Positions 30,816 through 38,733 of a stretch of DNA of 64,000 nucleotides are shown here, in pieces (positions within the stretch are counted from its first letter, which is position 1; each line of letters begins with the position of its first letter). The position numbers and the translations under genes are program-made. The stretch spans positions 8,358,034 to 8,422,033 of the forward strand of contig JAKZAP010000008.1 of the NCBI GenBank assembly GCA_023053575.1, read 5' to 3'. The stretch is from Branchinecta lynchi. Its lineage: Eukaryota > Arthropoda > Branchiopoda > Anostraca > Branchinectidae. Below the pieces are notes generated by a model. It was given only the letters and a program-made list of their open reading frames with translations. It was not told where the DNA came from and did no database searches.

Positions 30816-31420
30816 CTAGGCCTTCCACGTACCCCATTTCCCACAACTTTTTGTGTTCCAGGGAGTGTAAGCGCTTCACCTATGTTGACATCATCGTTTT
30901 TTTCCTTCCTAGGCCTTCCACGTACCCCATTACCCACAACTTTTTGTGTTCCAGGAAGTTTAAGCGCTCCACCTATGTTGACATCATCGGTTTCCTTCCC
31001 ACGTAACCCATTACCCACAACTTTTTGTGTTCCAGGAAGTTTTCGCGCTCCACCTGTGTTGGTCATTTTATCCATAATTTTCTTACCAGCGAATGTACCC
31101 AAAGCAGCAGCACCACTTGTTAAAGCTGCCTTACCAAGGGTAATTGCTAGCGGTATTAAAAATGGAAGTAATCCACCCTTTTGAATCGCTTCTTTCATCT
31201 GTTTGTATGATACATCAATATCACAGCCCTTATTATTCATTTTACATGTTTCAATTTTATCAATTTGTCGTTTACTTAAAAGTAACTTAACTGGTTCTCG
31301 TTCATTTTGTCTACTATGACTAACACGTATCTGACATTTTTGTTTAGCACCAAAGCATTTCTTCAGCTTTCCTTTCTGAAGCTTTGACAAATAAACTGTA
31401 TACTCCATTGTTTCAACCAT
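30770..31420 (-). CDS. pX-like core protein with AT-hook repeats
   Basis: A 216-residue basic protein. Residues 1-78 are globular and Lys/Cys-rich. Residues 82-116 (GGLLPFLIPLAITLGKAALT onward) form a long hydrophobic, Gly/Ala-rich segment preceded by Lys-Gly-Gly, the signature of the adenovirus pX-like protein in Polintons and adintoviruses. From about 125 to the end are three tandem repeats of 26-31 residues built on LPGTQKVVGNGVRGRPRK, with an RGRP AT-hook in the second and third. It probably binds or condenses the element's DNA within the capsid. Start motif CCCTAATAAATGG, 30 bp after the fibre-like gene. The last repeat contains A AAA AAC at 30803-30809, after which the -1 frame leads into protease. 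Confidence 0.75.
   Translation of the reverse strand: MVETMEYTVYLSKLQKGKLKKCFGAKQKCQIRVSHSRQNEREPVKLLLSKRQIDKIETCKMNNKGCDIDVSYKQMKEAIQKGGLLPFLIPLAITLGKAALTSGAAALGTFAGKKIMDKMTNTGGARKLPGTQKVVGNGLRGKETDDVNIGGALKLPGTQKVVGNGVRGRPRKEKNDDVNIGEALTLPGTQKVVGNGVRGRPRKSKNGDIKKEAKVK
30775..31048 (-). repeat. Three tandem repeats in pX gene
   Basis: DNA-level tandem repeats of about 80-95 bp (core cttcctaggccttccacgtaccc and acaactttttgtgttccaggaag on the plus strand). Near identity between units suggests recent expansion of the AT-hook tail. Confidence 0.85.
30803..30809 (-). other. Slippery heptamer A AAA AAC (pX/protease)
   Basis: The pX codons read TCA AAA AAC GGG, exactly the A AAA AAC heptamer used by several retroviruses for -1 frameshifting. 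It sits between the -1 frame TAG (30816-30818) and the pX stop (30770-30772), and the -1 frame continues into the protease N terminus. The same heptamer occurs in register in repeat 2 (30896-30902), where a -1 slip would stop at once. The heptamer may thus be partly a by-product of the Lys-Asn repeat. Confidence 0.5.
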
Positions 31421-31429
31421 TTATTAGGG
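31418..31429 (-). promoter_or_regulatory. Gene-start motif CCCTAATAAATG (pX)
   Basis: Same twelve bases as at 38416-38427 apart from flanks; the fullest form of the consensus. Confidence 0.6.
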
Positions 31430-31450
31430 AATTAATTTATCTTATAAAAT

Positions 31451-32074
31451 TTATTTACCAGCCATCATTTTTTCTATTCTGGTAACGAATGGTTTGTCAA
31501 CAGGTTTTAGCTCTAGCTCTAGAAGCCTTTTTAAAATATTTACTACTGCTCTTTCAATATTATCGATACGAGTTTTTTGACCAGCAATCTTTCCTTCAAT
31601 TATACCGTTATGGGTGTGTTGCCCAAGAAGCTTTTTGTCATAATCTAAAAGATTCGTAGTTAACGTTGCTAAATTAACAGCATCATTTTTGTTTCTAGGG
31701 TTTTGAACATTTGTTATCAACTTGTTTTCAGCGTTAATCTCTTTATCATTAACTCGAACTATTTCTTTTACAAATAACCCTTTATCTTTAATCCTTACCA
31801 ATAAATTATCAGGAGAATCATGTACCGCAGTTAATCTGTTGATATCTTCGCTAAAATACTGATTTGCCCCCACTTGTTGTGCGGTAATTTCTTCTTTAAA
31901 TTGATTCAAAATAATAGTCATAGATCTGAAACTAATAGCGTCCTGGTCAGCTTTCGCATCCCCTAACATAATAATTCTCTTATCTTGTAGGTTAATATTA
32001 CCGTTGTCATCAGTAACTCTCTTTTCATTCGATTCGTTACTAACCTTTTTTCCAACACTACCAAATTTATTCAT
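31451..32074 (-). CDS. Fibre-like structural protein
   Basis: A 207-residue protein with short repeating motifs typical of trimeric fibres: RIIMLGDAKADQDAIS (residues about 33-48) and KLITNVQNPRNKNDAVNLAT (about 118-137), i.e. the 'hydrophobic, then P/A-x-x-x-DA' blocks seen in phage tail-fibre and virus-fibre stalks. The C terminus (RIDNIERAVVNILKRLLELE) is a probable coiled coil. It lies between ATPase and pX. In related elements this place often holds a fibre- or attachment-type virion protein; the assignment rests on motif style. Start motif TATAATAAATG, 16 bp after the ATPase stop. Confidence 0.55.
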   Translation of the reverse strand: MNKFGSVGKKVSNESNEKRVTDDNGNINLQDKRIIMLGDAKADQDAISFRSMTIILNQFKEEITAQQVGANQYFSEDINRLTAVHDSPDNLLVRIKDKGLFVKEIVRVNDKEINAENKLITNVQNPRNKNDAVNLATLTTNLLDYDKKLLGQHTHNGIIEGKIAGQKTRIDNIERAVVNILKRLLELELKPVDKPFVTRIEKMMAGK

Positions 32075-32081
32075 TTATTAT
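32072..32081 (-). promoter_or_regulatory. Gene-start motif ATAATAAATG (fibre-like)
   Basis: Common motif on the initiator of the 207-residue protein. Confidence 0.6.
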
Positions 32082-32090
32082 AGAAATAAA

Positions 32091-32768
32091 TTATCCGGTA
32101 AATTTTTCAAAGTTTTTCCTGTACTTCAGGGTTTTATCTTTTGTTTTTAAATCTATGAAGAAAAAACCGTAGCCCTTGGTTGCAGTCTCGAATTGTTTGA
32201 GAAATGTTTCATTGTCTATACTGGATACATGGCTTTGTCTTATTAATTTTACTTCTTTTGTATTAGAACACTGAAAGAATGCAAAATAATTGCACTGGAG
32301 CCTTACCACCTTTGGCGTTTTATGATAGCTTTGAGACAAGTAAATAATTGAGGCATTTTTCTTTCTTCCTCTTATGAATAAATCTTCTATTTTCTTCTGG
32401 TCTTTTTCAGTGACAAAATCGTCAAAGATAATCAAGTTTTGGTACTCAGGGTCTAAGTCGTCAACATCGACAATATCATCAAGATTGTTACTTACTGTTA
32501 AGACTTTCGATTTGCATTGTGACTCCAAAGTGGTTAAATTGGTTATAAGGTCTTGATATTTATCTTCTTCAAGATCTTTAGCATACAAGTATATTCGGTT
32601 GAAACAAAGATATTCATAAATTAAATTCAAAAGAAGGTTAGTTTTCCCTGTTCCAGAACTACCACAAATTAAGAGTCTAAATGGCCACTGAGGTGCAAGG
32701 TCGTGCTTATTCTGATAAGTGTTCTTTTCACTAAAGTCATAGACTTTGATTGGAGCCTTTTCATTCAT
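32091..32768 (-). CDS. FtsK/HerA-type genome-packaging ATPase
   Basis: A 225-residue P-loop ATPase. Walker A is CGSSGTGKTNLLL at residues 35-47 and Walker B is NLIIFDDF at 111-118. A sensor-type region follows (ASIIYLSQSYHKTPKVVR), a conserved pattern in packaging ATPases of the A32/Polinton group. It would drive DNA into the preformed capsid. The length is normal for the family and the frame intact. It starts with CCTAAATAAATG at 32768, next to the 16-unit palindromic array that separates it from PolB. Confidence 0.93.
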   Translation of the reverse strand: MNEKAPIKVYDFSEKNTYQNKHDLAPQWPFRLLICGSSGTGKTNLLLNLIYEYLCFNRIYLYAKDLEEDKYQDLITNLTTLESQCKSKVLTVSNNLDDIVDVDDLDPEYQNLIIFDDFVTEKDQKKIEDLFIRGRKKNASIIYLSQSYHKTPKVVRLQCNYFAFFQCSNTKEVKLIRQSHVSSIDNETFLKQFETATKGYGFFFIDLKTKDKTLKYRKNFEKFTG

Positions 32769-32777
32769 TTATTTAGG
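32766..32777 (-). promoter_or_regulatory. Gene-start motif CCTAAATAAATG (ATPase)
   Basis: Common motif with one extra A, directly on the start codon. Confidence 0.55.
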
Positions 32778-32810
32778 AAGAATTTTTCATTATAAGATTT
32801 ACTTGAGTAT

Positions 32811-33140
32811 TTTAAGTATATACTTGAAGTTTTGAAGTAGGTACTTGAATTTTTTAAGTAGATACTTGAATTTTTTAAGTAGGTACTTGAAGTTTTAAGT
32901 AGGTACTTGAATTTTTTAAGTAGGTACTTGAATTTTTTAAGTAGGTACTTGAATTTTTTAAGTAGGTACTTGAATTTTTAAGTAGGTACTTGAATTTTTT
33001 AAGTAGGTACTTGAAGTTTTTAAGTAGGTACTTGAATTTTTTAAGTAGGTACTTGAATTTTTTAAGTAGGTACTTGAATTTTTTAAGTAGGTACTTGAAT
33101 TTTTTAAGTAGGTACTTGAAGTTTTGAAGTAGGTACTTGA
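32811..33140. repeat. 16-unit palindromic tandem array
   Basis: About sixteen units of 20-22 bp, each with the dyad AAGTAGGTACTTGA (variants aagtatatacttga and aagtagatacttga at the left edge) separated by T-rich tttttt or gttttt spacers. The core AAGTA-NN-TACTT is an exact inverted repeat. It fills the whole space between the PolB stop codon (33143) and the ATPase 5' region. Spacers are not unique, so it is not CRISPR-like. Possible roles are a protein-binding array, replication or enhancer element, or transcription terminator. Confidence 0.9.
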
Positions 33141-33142
33141 AT

Positions 33143-36100
33143 TTAATGTTTATAACCTAAAGGTAAAGTGTGTATTTTATCGCTTGTTACTATCCTTTTA
33201 TCATCCTTAGGATCTAACGCTTTTTTATTCTGTTCTTCTAGAAACATATTGTGCTTGTATGATCTTAAGCTATACTGGGTTATAGAAAGGTTTTCCGTTT
33301 TACCAAACAGTACATCCTTATAGTTTTGAATGGTAATTTTATCTTTAACGATATTGGTTTTTATTCCTTTTAGTTTTTTGCTAGCTTTTGAAGGGTCTTG
33401 GTTGTCCTTTAAATAAGCATACACTTTTGATCGTAATCCAACAAACTCTGTCATAACCTGTCCACCTAATTCATCTTTCATCATTCCTATCACTTTCTTA
33501 TTTACATTAGGGAATCCGTATGGATTATCTTTCGCATAATCAGATGTATCGAACCTCTCATTCAAATCTTGTTTGATATCTTGATAAAAATCTTCAGTTC
33601 TAATATCATATATGAAAGAATCAGTGTCCATATAACATAAATCAATTTTATCTCCATATTTAGGCTTCATATAATCATAATGGAATTCATACATCAATAA
33701 CTTGGATAGTTCCAATACAGCAAAGCCGATATACATTGGTTTGTCTAATTTTATCTTTTCCTTTGACATTCTTGCTACTGAAAAGTTTTCACTGAATATT
33801 GTTTCAGATTTAAAGTTGGGTTTCTTTATTATTTTTTCTCTTGTTGCATCATCCGTTATTATTTCCATATCCGCTCGCTTCCTTACGTTTTCCATAGTTT
33901 TTCCAAAGCAAGCATTATTCATAAGCTTAAAGAAATCCTTCTCAAAATCATTTGTACCTTTAGTTCTAAGTGCTGTGTTGTGGTCTATATATCCTTTTAA
34001 GTAAGCACTTTCAGTGAATCCTAGTATTCTGTGTACTCTTTTCAATATCAAACCTTTTTGTAAATAGAATTCTAGATTCCTGTGGTGAACTACATAGTTG
34101 GTTTTATCTAATACTGTGGTACATAGCTTACCGTTAAAGTGTTCGGGTGCTAATGGTAAATCCTTGTGTAATTCGTGTAGTTCTTTTGGATATTCTAAAT
34201 CTACCTCATATATAGCACCTACATTCTGTAATTTCATTATCGAATTGATATGAGTTTTTAGATGGTTGTAATACTCGATTGATTCGTATACATTCCTTTC
34301 TTTCAAATCATCTGGTATGGAAATGAATTGGAAATCATTCGCTGGTAAATTCTGCGACATCGCCCACCCATATAAATTATTTTTATCCAAATACACTAAA
34401 TAATTAGATGGTTTATTCTTATTATAATCACTTGTATATTTATTATTTGCTTTTGCGTATCTTTTTATACATTGGGATACACCACCTCTTATTCCCTTTT
34501 CAATGAATGTATACATGTCTTCCTTTGAGAATAACGGCAAGTCTACTTTCGAATGCTTTAGGAAAGCATCCCATGTTAATCCTGGAGCTGAGAAGTAATG
34601 AACTGGATCCAGATCATAATTATGTATACAAACGTTCCTGAAATTCTCTACAACATCCGACAATATTAACACATCACTTTTTAGGTATAATTTAGTATAA
34701 TCAAGTAATGTTTCACAGTTAAATTGTTTCCATATAGATATCGCTCTTTTATAATCACTTTTGTCAATACCTTTCCCCGTCAACCTAGAATAAAAGCTTT
34801 CTATGGATGGTAACTTTGTACAATTCATTTTATCGAAACTGTCTACGAATTCATAGGGATACACCCCTTTTTTAATTATTTCTTTGAATTCATCGTCATT
34901 TTTGAAGCTGTTAGATGTGAATTTGAAATTCTGTCTTAGATGATTACAAGGTACTTTGCAATCACATTTTGCTAAATTTGCTGATAGTTTGTCTAAAGAT
35001 GAAGCCATAAATCTAATTGAATCTATTAACCGCATCTCATATTTTATTTTCGTATCCGCTTTTGTAATACTTATTGATTTCGAGAATGAGATGAAACTTT
35101 CTGCACTTTCAAAAATTCCGTTATCAGGTATCAATTCTCTAACAAATAAATGAGAGTCATATTTTGATAAATTATGCATTACTACCGGGATATGCCTAGG
35201 AATCCTGTATTTCATATTACATTCAGCATGAGCAAATCCCCTATCTTCACCTGTCATGTGGTCGTGATCAAAGTGAGGATTTTCAGTAATTTCAGTTGTA
35301 CAGATGTGACAAGTCTTATTCATTAGATTTTTCCATTTTTCGGTAATTTCTGCATTGGTATAAGTATGGTTTCTTTGTCTGCTTTCATATTTGTTTGCAA
35401 TTTCTGTGGATACTTTTGTAACGGTTTTAACAAAATGTTCTGCAGCGTCTTCACCGAAATAGTCATAGTATTTGTTCTGGTTTGTATCAAAAGAACAGCA
35501 TACCTGAAACCCGTAAGCAAATGGTTTCTGTTTGGCCACTTTTATTGTTTTCTTCCCGTTTACCTGATTGTATTCTTCGTTATAAGACTCAAAGTCTGCT
35601 ATTATGCAATAAGGTACTTTCATTTGTTTTGCAATATTTTTATATTGTATACTTGAACCTTCAGGAGGCATTATAATATCAGGATCTTCGCAATTATTTT
35701 TACTCTCATGTTTTTCATATTGTTCTTCTTTTGTAAAATGCCTTCCGCAAAAAGTGCAGAGGTATGTCTTTTTTTGTCTTGTAGATATTTGAGGACCAAC
35801 TAATCTGCTCAGATCCTTTACCAGTACATAATGATTATCGAAATACAATAAATTAATAACATGTTTAGCTGTTTTGCCATTGATTGTACTTTTTAGTATA
35901 TGACTTCTGATAAGTTTCTCTTTTTCAATTTGAAATAAACAAATCTTAATGTTGTATCTATTTTCAAATCTGTGTATATCTTTAGTATCCATTGGGAAGT
36001 TGGTAACCCCTTCGAAATCAAATTCGTTCTCATATTGTTTATATTTCGAAATTCTTTCCGGATGATCCTTAGCTGGATGTAGATTTGCTAAGATAGACCA

Positions 36101-37207
36101 AAGGAAACATTTCTGGTCGTTATTTTCAATATTCAAGCAAGCTCTTTTATTTTTTACGAAATCTGGCAGTATTTTAAACGTTCCTCCCATGTAAGATTCT
36201 ATTCGTGTCATCCTATAATCAATTCCTTCATACCGACTAAATTGTAGCCCAGATCGAGGGGTATTACTTAAAGAACTAAGTCTCTTGTTATTATCATTCA
36301 AATGATTATGAGTAAGAATGCTATTTTTATTTAAAATCCAAGAAGTACTGTTGTAATACACTACTACTTCTTCATCATTCTCCTGTCGATGGAAAATAAC
36401 ACGAGTTACGAACTGAACTCTATATTGATAAAGTTCATTCATCCGCCGCTGTAAATCGGCGAAAGTAAAAGCAATAAGAGTATGTTCATCTCTTCCATTG
36501 CTTTCAACTGATACGTTTGCAGTGTACAAATTCTCATTTTCCCTAGAGATAGTAGGTTGTTCTTCTTCTTCAGTTCTAAATAAATGATCAGGAATTAATT
36601 TTTCTACTTGGATTTTTTTCTTATTTATGAAGAGAGTTGATAAACCAATTGGTTTCTTTCTACTGTTATCACGTCTTTCCGTTTGATCTCGTATGATATC
36701 TCTATTTTTCTGTACGGAATCTTTATGTTTGGTAATAATATTATTATAGTATTCTCCAACTCTTTTTAGTACTTCTTCTCGGTTTCCGCGAGTTGATAGG
36801 TTCTTGTTTTTCAGAAATTTCTTTAATTCGCTTGTCCCTTTTTCTTTGTTATCATTGTATTCTTGTTTTAGTTTTGTAATGGGGATATTATTTTCTTTTA
36901 TCTCATCTTCCAGAATGGTTCGTAATCTCGGTTCTGGTTTGTAGTCGGATGGTCTGTTCTTATTATGAGTTCTTTCGTTTCTGCGTTCAATTTTAATTTT
37001 ATCTTCAGCTATCAAAATATACTTATTAAGATGGTTTATTATATTATTTGTTATTTCATGTTTCTTAGCTCCATTTGTTTTGATTTTATTAATTTTCGCA
37101 TAAGTCCGCAGTTCATTATATGTGTATAGCGATAATCTTTGTATAACCGCTTTGTTGTTTGATATAACCTTTTTACAAAGCTGAGTAACCTCTGTAGTAT
37201 TCATCAT
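33143..37207 (-). CDS. PolB: Protein-primed family B DNA polymerase
   Basis: A 1,354-residue intact polymerase that replicates the element from protein-primed ends. Visible parts, in order: SAP-like helices (about 24-62 and 126-152), an OTU-protease-like block (NDQKCFLWSILANLHP, 363-378, and FDNHYVLVKDL), a C2H2 finger (CTFCGRHFTKEEQYEKHESK, 484-503), exonuclease motif I (IADFESY, 536-542), an inserted HNH/endonuclease VII-like Cys-His block (CHICTT, FDHDHMTG, ECNMKY; 633-667), exonuclease II (HNLSKYDSHLF, 678-688), exonuclease III (YLKSDVLIL, 841-849), polymerase motif A (LDKNNLYGWAM), motif B (KLMNNACFGKTMENV, about 1094-1108) and motif C (CYMDTDSFIYD, about 1191-1201). All catalytic acidic residues are present. 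The start is ATGATG at 37207 in CCCTATTAAATG context; the gene ends at the palindromic array. Confidence 0.96.
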   Translation of the reverse strand: MMNTTEVTQLCKKVISNNKAVIQRLSLYTYNELRTYAKINKIKTNGAKKHEITNNIINHLNKYILIAEDKIKIERRNERTHNKNRPSDYKPEPRLRTILEDEIKENNIPITKLKQEYNDNKEKGTSELKKFLKNKNLSTRGNREEVLKRVGEYYNNIITKHKDSVQKNRDIIRDQTERRDNSRKKPIGLSTLFINKKKIQVEKLIPDHLFRTEEEEQPTISRENENLYTANVSVESNGRDEHTLIAFTFADLQRRMNELYQYRVQFVTRVIFHRQENDEEVVVYYNSTSWILNKNSILTHNHLNDNNKRLSSLSNTPRSGLQFSRYEGIDYRMTRIESYMGGTFKILPDFVKNKRACLNIENNDQKCFLWSILANLHPAKDHPERISKYKQYENEFDFEGVTNFPMDTKDIHRFENRYNIKICLFQIEKEKLIRSHILKSTINGKTAKHVINLLYFDNHYVLVKDLSRLVGPQISTRQKKTYLCTFCGRHFTKEEQYEKHESKNNCEDPDIIMPPEGSSIQYKNIAKQMKVPYCIIADFESYNEEYNQVNGKKTIKVAKQKPFAYGFQVCCSFDTNQNKYYDYFGEDAAEHFVKTVTKVSTEIANKYESRQRNHTYTNAEITEKWKNLMNKTCHICTTEITENPHFDHDHMTGEDRGFAHAECNMKYRIPRHIPVVMHNLSKYDSHLFVRELIPDNGIFESAESFISFSKSISITKADTKIKYEMRLIDSIRFMASSLDKLSANLAKCDCKVPCNHLRQNFKFTSNSFKNDDEFKEIIKKGVYPYEFVDSFDKMNCTKLPSIESFYSRLTGKGIDKSDYKRAISIWKQFNCETLLDYTKLYLKSDVLILSDVVENFRNVCIHNYDLDPVHYFSAPGLTWDAFLKHSKVDLPLFSKEDMYTFIEKGIRGGVSQCIKRYAKANNKYTSDYNKNKPSNYLVYLDKNNLYGWAMSQNLPANDFQFISIPDDLKERNVYESIEYYNHLKTHINSIMKLQNVGAIYEVDLEYPKELHELHKDLPLAPEHFNGKLCTTVLDKTNYVVHHRNLEFYLQKGLILKRVHRILGFTESAYLKGYIDHNTALRTKGTNDFEKDFFKLMNNACFGKTMENVRKRADMEIITDDATREKIIKKPNFKSETIFSENFSVARMSKEKIKLDKPMYIGFAVLELSKLLMYEFHYDYMKPKYGDKIDLCYMDTDSFIYDIRTEDFYQDIKQDLNERFDTSDYAKDNPYGFPNVNKKVIGMMKDELGGQVMTEFVGLRSKVYAYLKDNQDPSKASKKLKGIKTNIVKDKITIQNYKDVLFGKTENLSITQYSLRSYKHNMFLEEQNKKALDPKDDKRIVTSDKIHTLPLGYKH

Positions 37208-37216
37208 TTAATAGGG
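37205..37216 (-). promoter_or_regulatory. Gene-start motif CCCTATTAAATG (PolB)
   Basis: A variant with TATTAAATG; the TAAATG core is kept. Confidence 0.55.
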
Positions 37217-37431
37217 GAACATTTTTATTAATAAATTTCTCCCGTCTGAGTTTTGTCAGCCGTAAAGAAAAGCACTGGTTTCAGTATGCGTTTCACAGAG
37301 CAAGCGCTGTCTATATTCTCTCCAATCAGTCAAGAAAGATTCCGTACAGTTTAGCAGGTGGCGGATGTGTTCCGAATCGCGAACCTTTCATTCAATCAAA
37401 TAATTTCTGAAACAATTTTATTACATAATAA
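37208..37431. promoter_or_regulatory. Divergent intergenic region
   Basis: 224 bp between the leftward PolB gene and the rightward membrane-protein gene. It is less A/T-rich than neighbouring coding DNA and is the only divergent promoter region in the element. No specific element apart from the two start motifs was recognised. Confidence 0.5.
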
Positions 37432-37434
37432 ATG
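37424..37434 (+). promoter_or_regulatory. Gene-start motif CATAATAAATG
   Basis: Common motif on the start of the rightward membrane-protein gene, showing it is not confined to the minus-strand cluster. Confidence 0.6.
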
Positions 37435-37851
37435 GAAGAATTAGAAAAGAAAATGTATGTTTACCGTCGCAGTTACAAGTACTACAATCGTATAAGTAAT
37501 AGCTTACTTGTATCCAAATTCCTCTTTTCGGCAGCAGGAATGTCTGCGTTTCTAGTGCTACCTTTAGCTTCTTTAAGTTTGGGTGCTGTTATCATCGAAA
37601 TAATTGAAAAGCAGTTAAGCATTGCTGATAGAAAAGCAGAATTTAGGACTATTTATGATTTTTATACTGAGTTGTTGTCAATGCTAAAATGCGGACAATT
37701 AACAATTGAGGAGGTAATTCAGAGAGAAACAGAGATGCGTAAAACCTTTCGATTTTTTCCTCGCGAAAAATACATGAAACAAGTCCGTCTGAATGGCTAT
37801 AAATATTGTAATAAATCTATAAAAAGTCAAGAGAAATTACCAAACATATAG
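37432..37851 (+). CDS. Polinton membrane-hairpin protein
   Basis: A 139-residue protein with a basic N terminus, one long or paired hydrophobic segment (LFSAAGMSAFLVLPLASLSL onward, residues about 35-60), then amphipathic helices with LLSMLKCGQLTIEEVIQRET. A hydrophobic hairpin followed by an 'I/L-x-DG-x-I-S/T-x-EEF/V' helix pair matches a Polinton accessory family of unknown role that is usually found beside PolB. It is probably a membrane protein, perhaps for an internal membrane or exit, but this is inference. It starts with CATAATAAATGG and is transcribed away from PolB. Confidence 0.65.
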   Translation: MEELEKKMYVYRRSYKYYNRISNSLLVSKFLFSAAGMSAFLVLPLASLSLGAVIIEIIEKQLSIADRKAEFRTIYDFYTELLSMLKCGQLTIEEVIQRETEMRKTFRFFPREKYMKQVRLNGYKYCNKSIKSQEKLPNI

Positions 37852-38391
37852 TCTATTGCTATACTGAATATTGTTTCCTAACTGTCAAACAGATCTTTAT
37901 TTCATACGCGCATTAATGAGCTGCGTCATTCAAAGGTCTCGCCGTCAATTTGGGATGTAATTACAGTCTCCGGCGTGACTAACACAATCTCATCTTAACT
38001 CGGAAACTTTTGCGAATTGAACAAGGACCCTTGGTGTAATGGCTCAACGCTCGGCCGAACGTTGACTCATCACCATTCAGACCTTCGAATCCCACTGACC
38101 GCAGTTTCTGTTTGTCGATAGTGGGATGGTAATAAAAACTTGCGGGTTCCCCGTTCAGGGCCCCCCCAGACTAAGGCCACATCACCACAAACACTACACC
38201 AATCGGGGTGTACCAACATCACACCTCTTAATTTTCAAAGTCTGGGGGTGTGGGGTTTTGCAAAAATATTTTATAAAGTTCAAAATCGGTAATCATCATA
38301 TCATCATGCAAACTCAGTACTGCGTTTGTATCTATCGCATTTATGTGATAAACGTGGTTGGTTTCTATTACCAGATGTTTCAAAGCGATTG
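37852..38391. other. Non-coding spacer inside Polinton
   Basis: 540 bp without a supported gene. It includes a tRNA-like stretch at about 38026-38095 with A- and B-box-like words but no proper cloverleaf, and a ctgggggtgtggggttttgc segment. Base composition is less A/T-rich than the genes, so part of it could be an inserted SINE-like sequence. Confidence 0.45.
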
Positions 38392-38415
38392 GGATTTTTA
38401 TTTAATAAAATCATT

Positions 38416-38427
38416 CCCTAATAAATG
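38416..38427 (+). promoter_or_regulatory. Gene-start motif CCCTAATAAATG (right TIR gene)
   Basis: Fullest form of the motif, on the initiator of the TIR-encoded protein. Confidence 0.6.
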
Positions 38428-38733
38428 GAGTCCACAAAGGAAGTCTTGAATACAATCAGAATGAATAAATACAATGAGACAATCAGGAAAGAAGAACTAG
38501 TTCTAGGATTGAAATATACTATTGTTAAAATGAGAATTGCTAAGACAAAATATGGTGATAAGTTGGTTGTAGTTATTAATCATAATGACAAACCCTGTGA
38601 TTTGTTTATAACACAGAAATATAATGCCATTGCTAACGAATTACTTTTAAAGAAAAATCTAGTTTTGCAACCGATTGTACGCGAAAACAAGAACAAAGAA
38701 ACATATGTGGATTTAGAACTGTTTACTCAGTAA
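38425..38733 (+). CDS. TIR-encoded small protein, right copy (intact)
   Basis: A 102-residue protein lying wholly within the right TIR, so the ancestral element had two copies. The core KYTIVKMRIAKTKYGDKLVV followed by a short turn and DLFITQKYN suggests a small beta-barrel, OB-like fold. The 'K-Y-x-I...x-T-K-Y-G-D-K-x-V-V' pattern is common in small Polinton ORFs that may bind single-stranded DNA, but I cannot prove this. A position at the replication ends, with doubled dosage, fits a role in DNA replication. Start motif CCCTAATAAATGG. Confidence 0.65.
   Translation: MESTKEVLNTIRMNKYNETIRKEELVLGLKYTIVKMRIAKTKYGDKLVVVINHNDKPCDLFITQKYNAIANELLLKKNLVLQPIVRENKNKETYVDLELFTQ

Noticed and set aside
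32811..33140. Possible CRISPR-like array
   Set aside because: The repeats have no unique spacers; intervals are near-identical T-rich strings of 7-8 bases in a eukaryotic transposon.
33702..35676. Plus-strand frames within the PolB region
   Set aside because: Antisense shadows of the PolB coding sequence, with no domains and no start motif.
38026..38105. tRNA-like sequence (tggtgtaatgg and cttcgaatccc words) inside the Polinton
   Set aside because: A- and B-box-like words are present, but the T stem cannot pair and the acceptor arm does not close, so it is at best a decayed tRNA-derived fragment.
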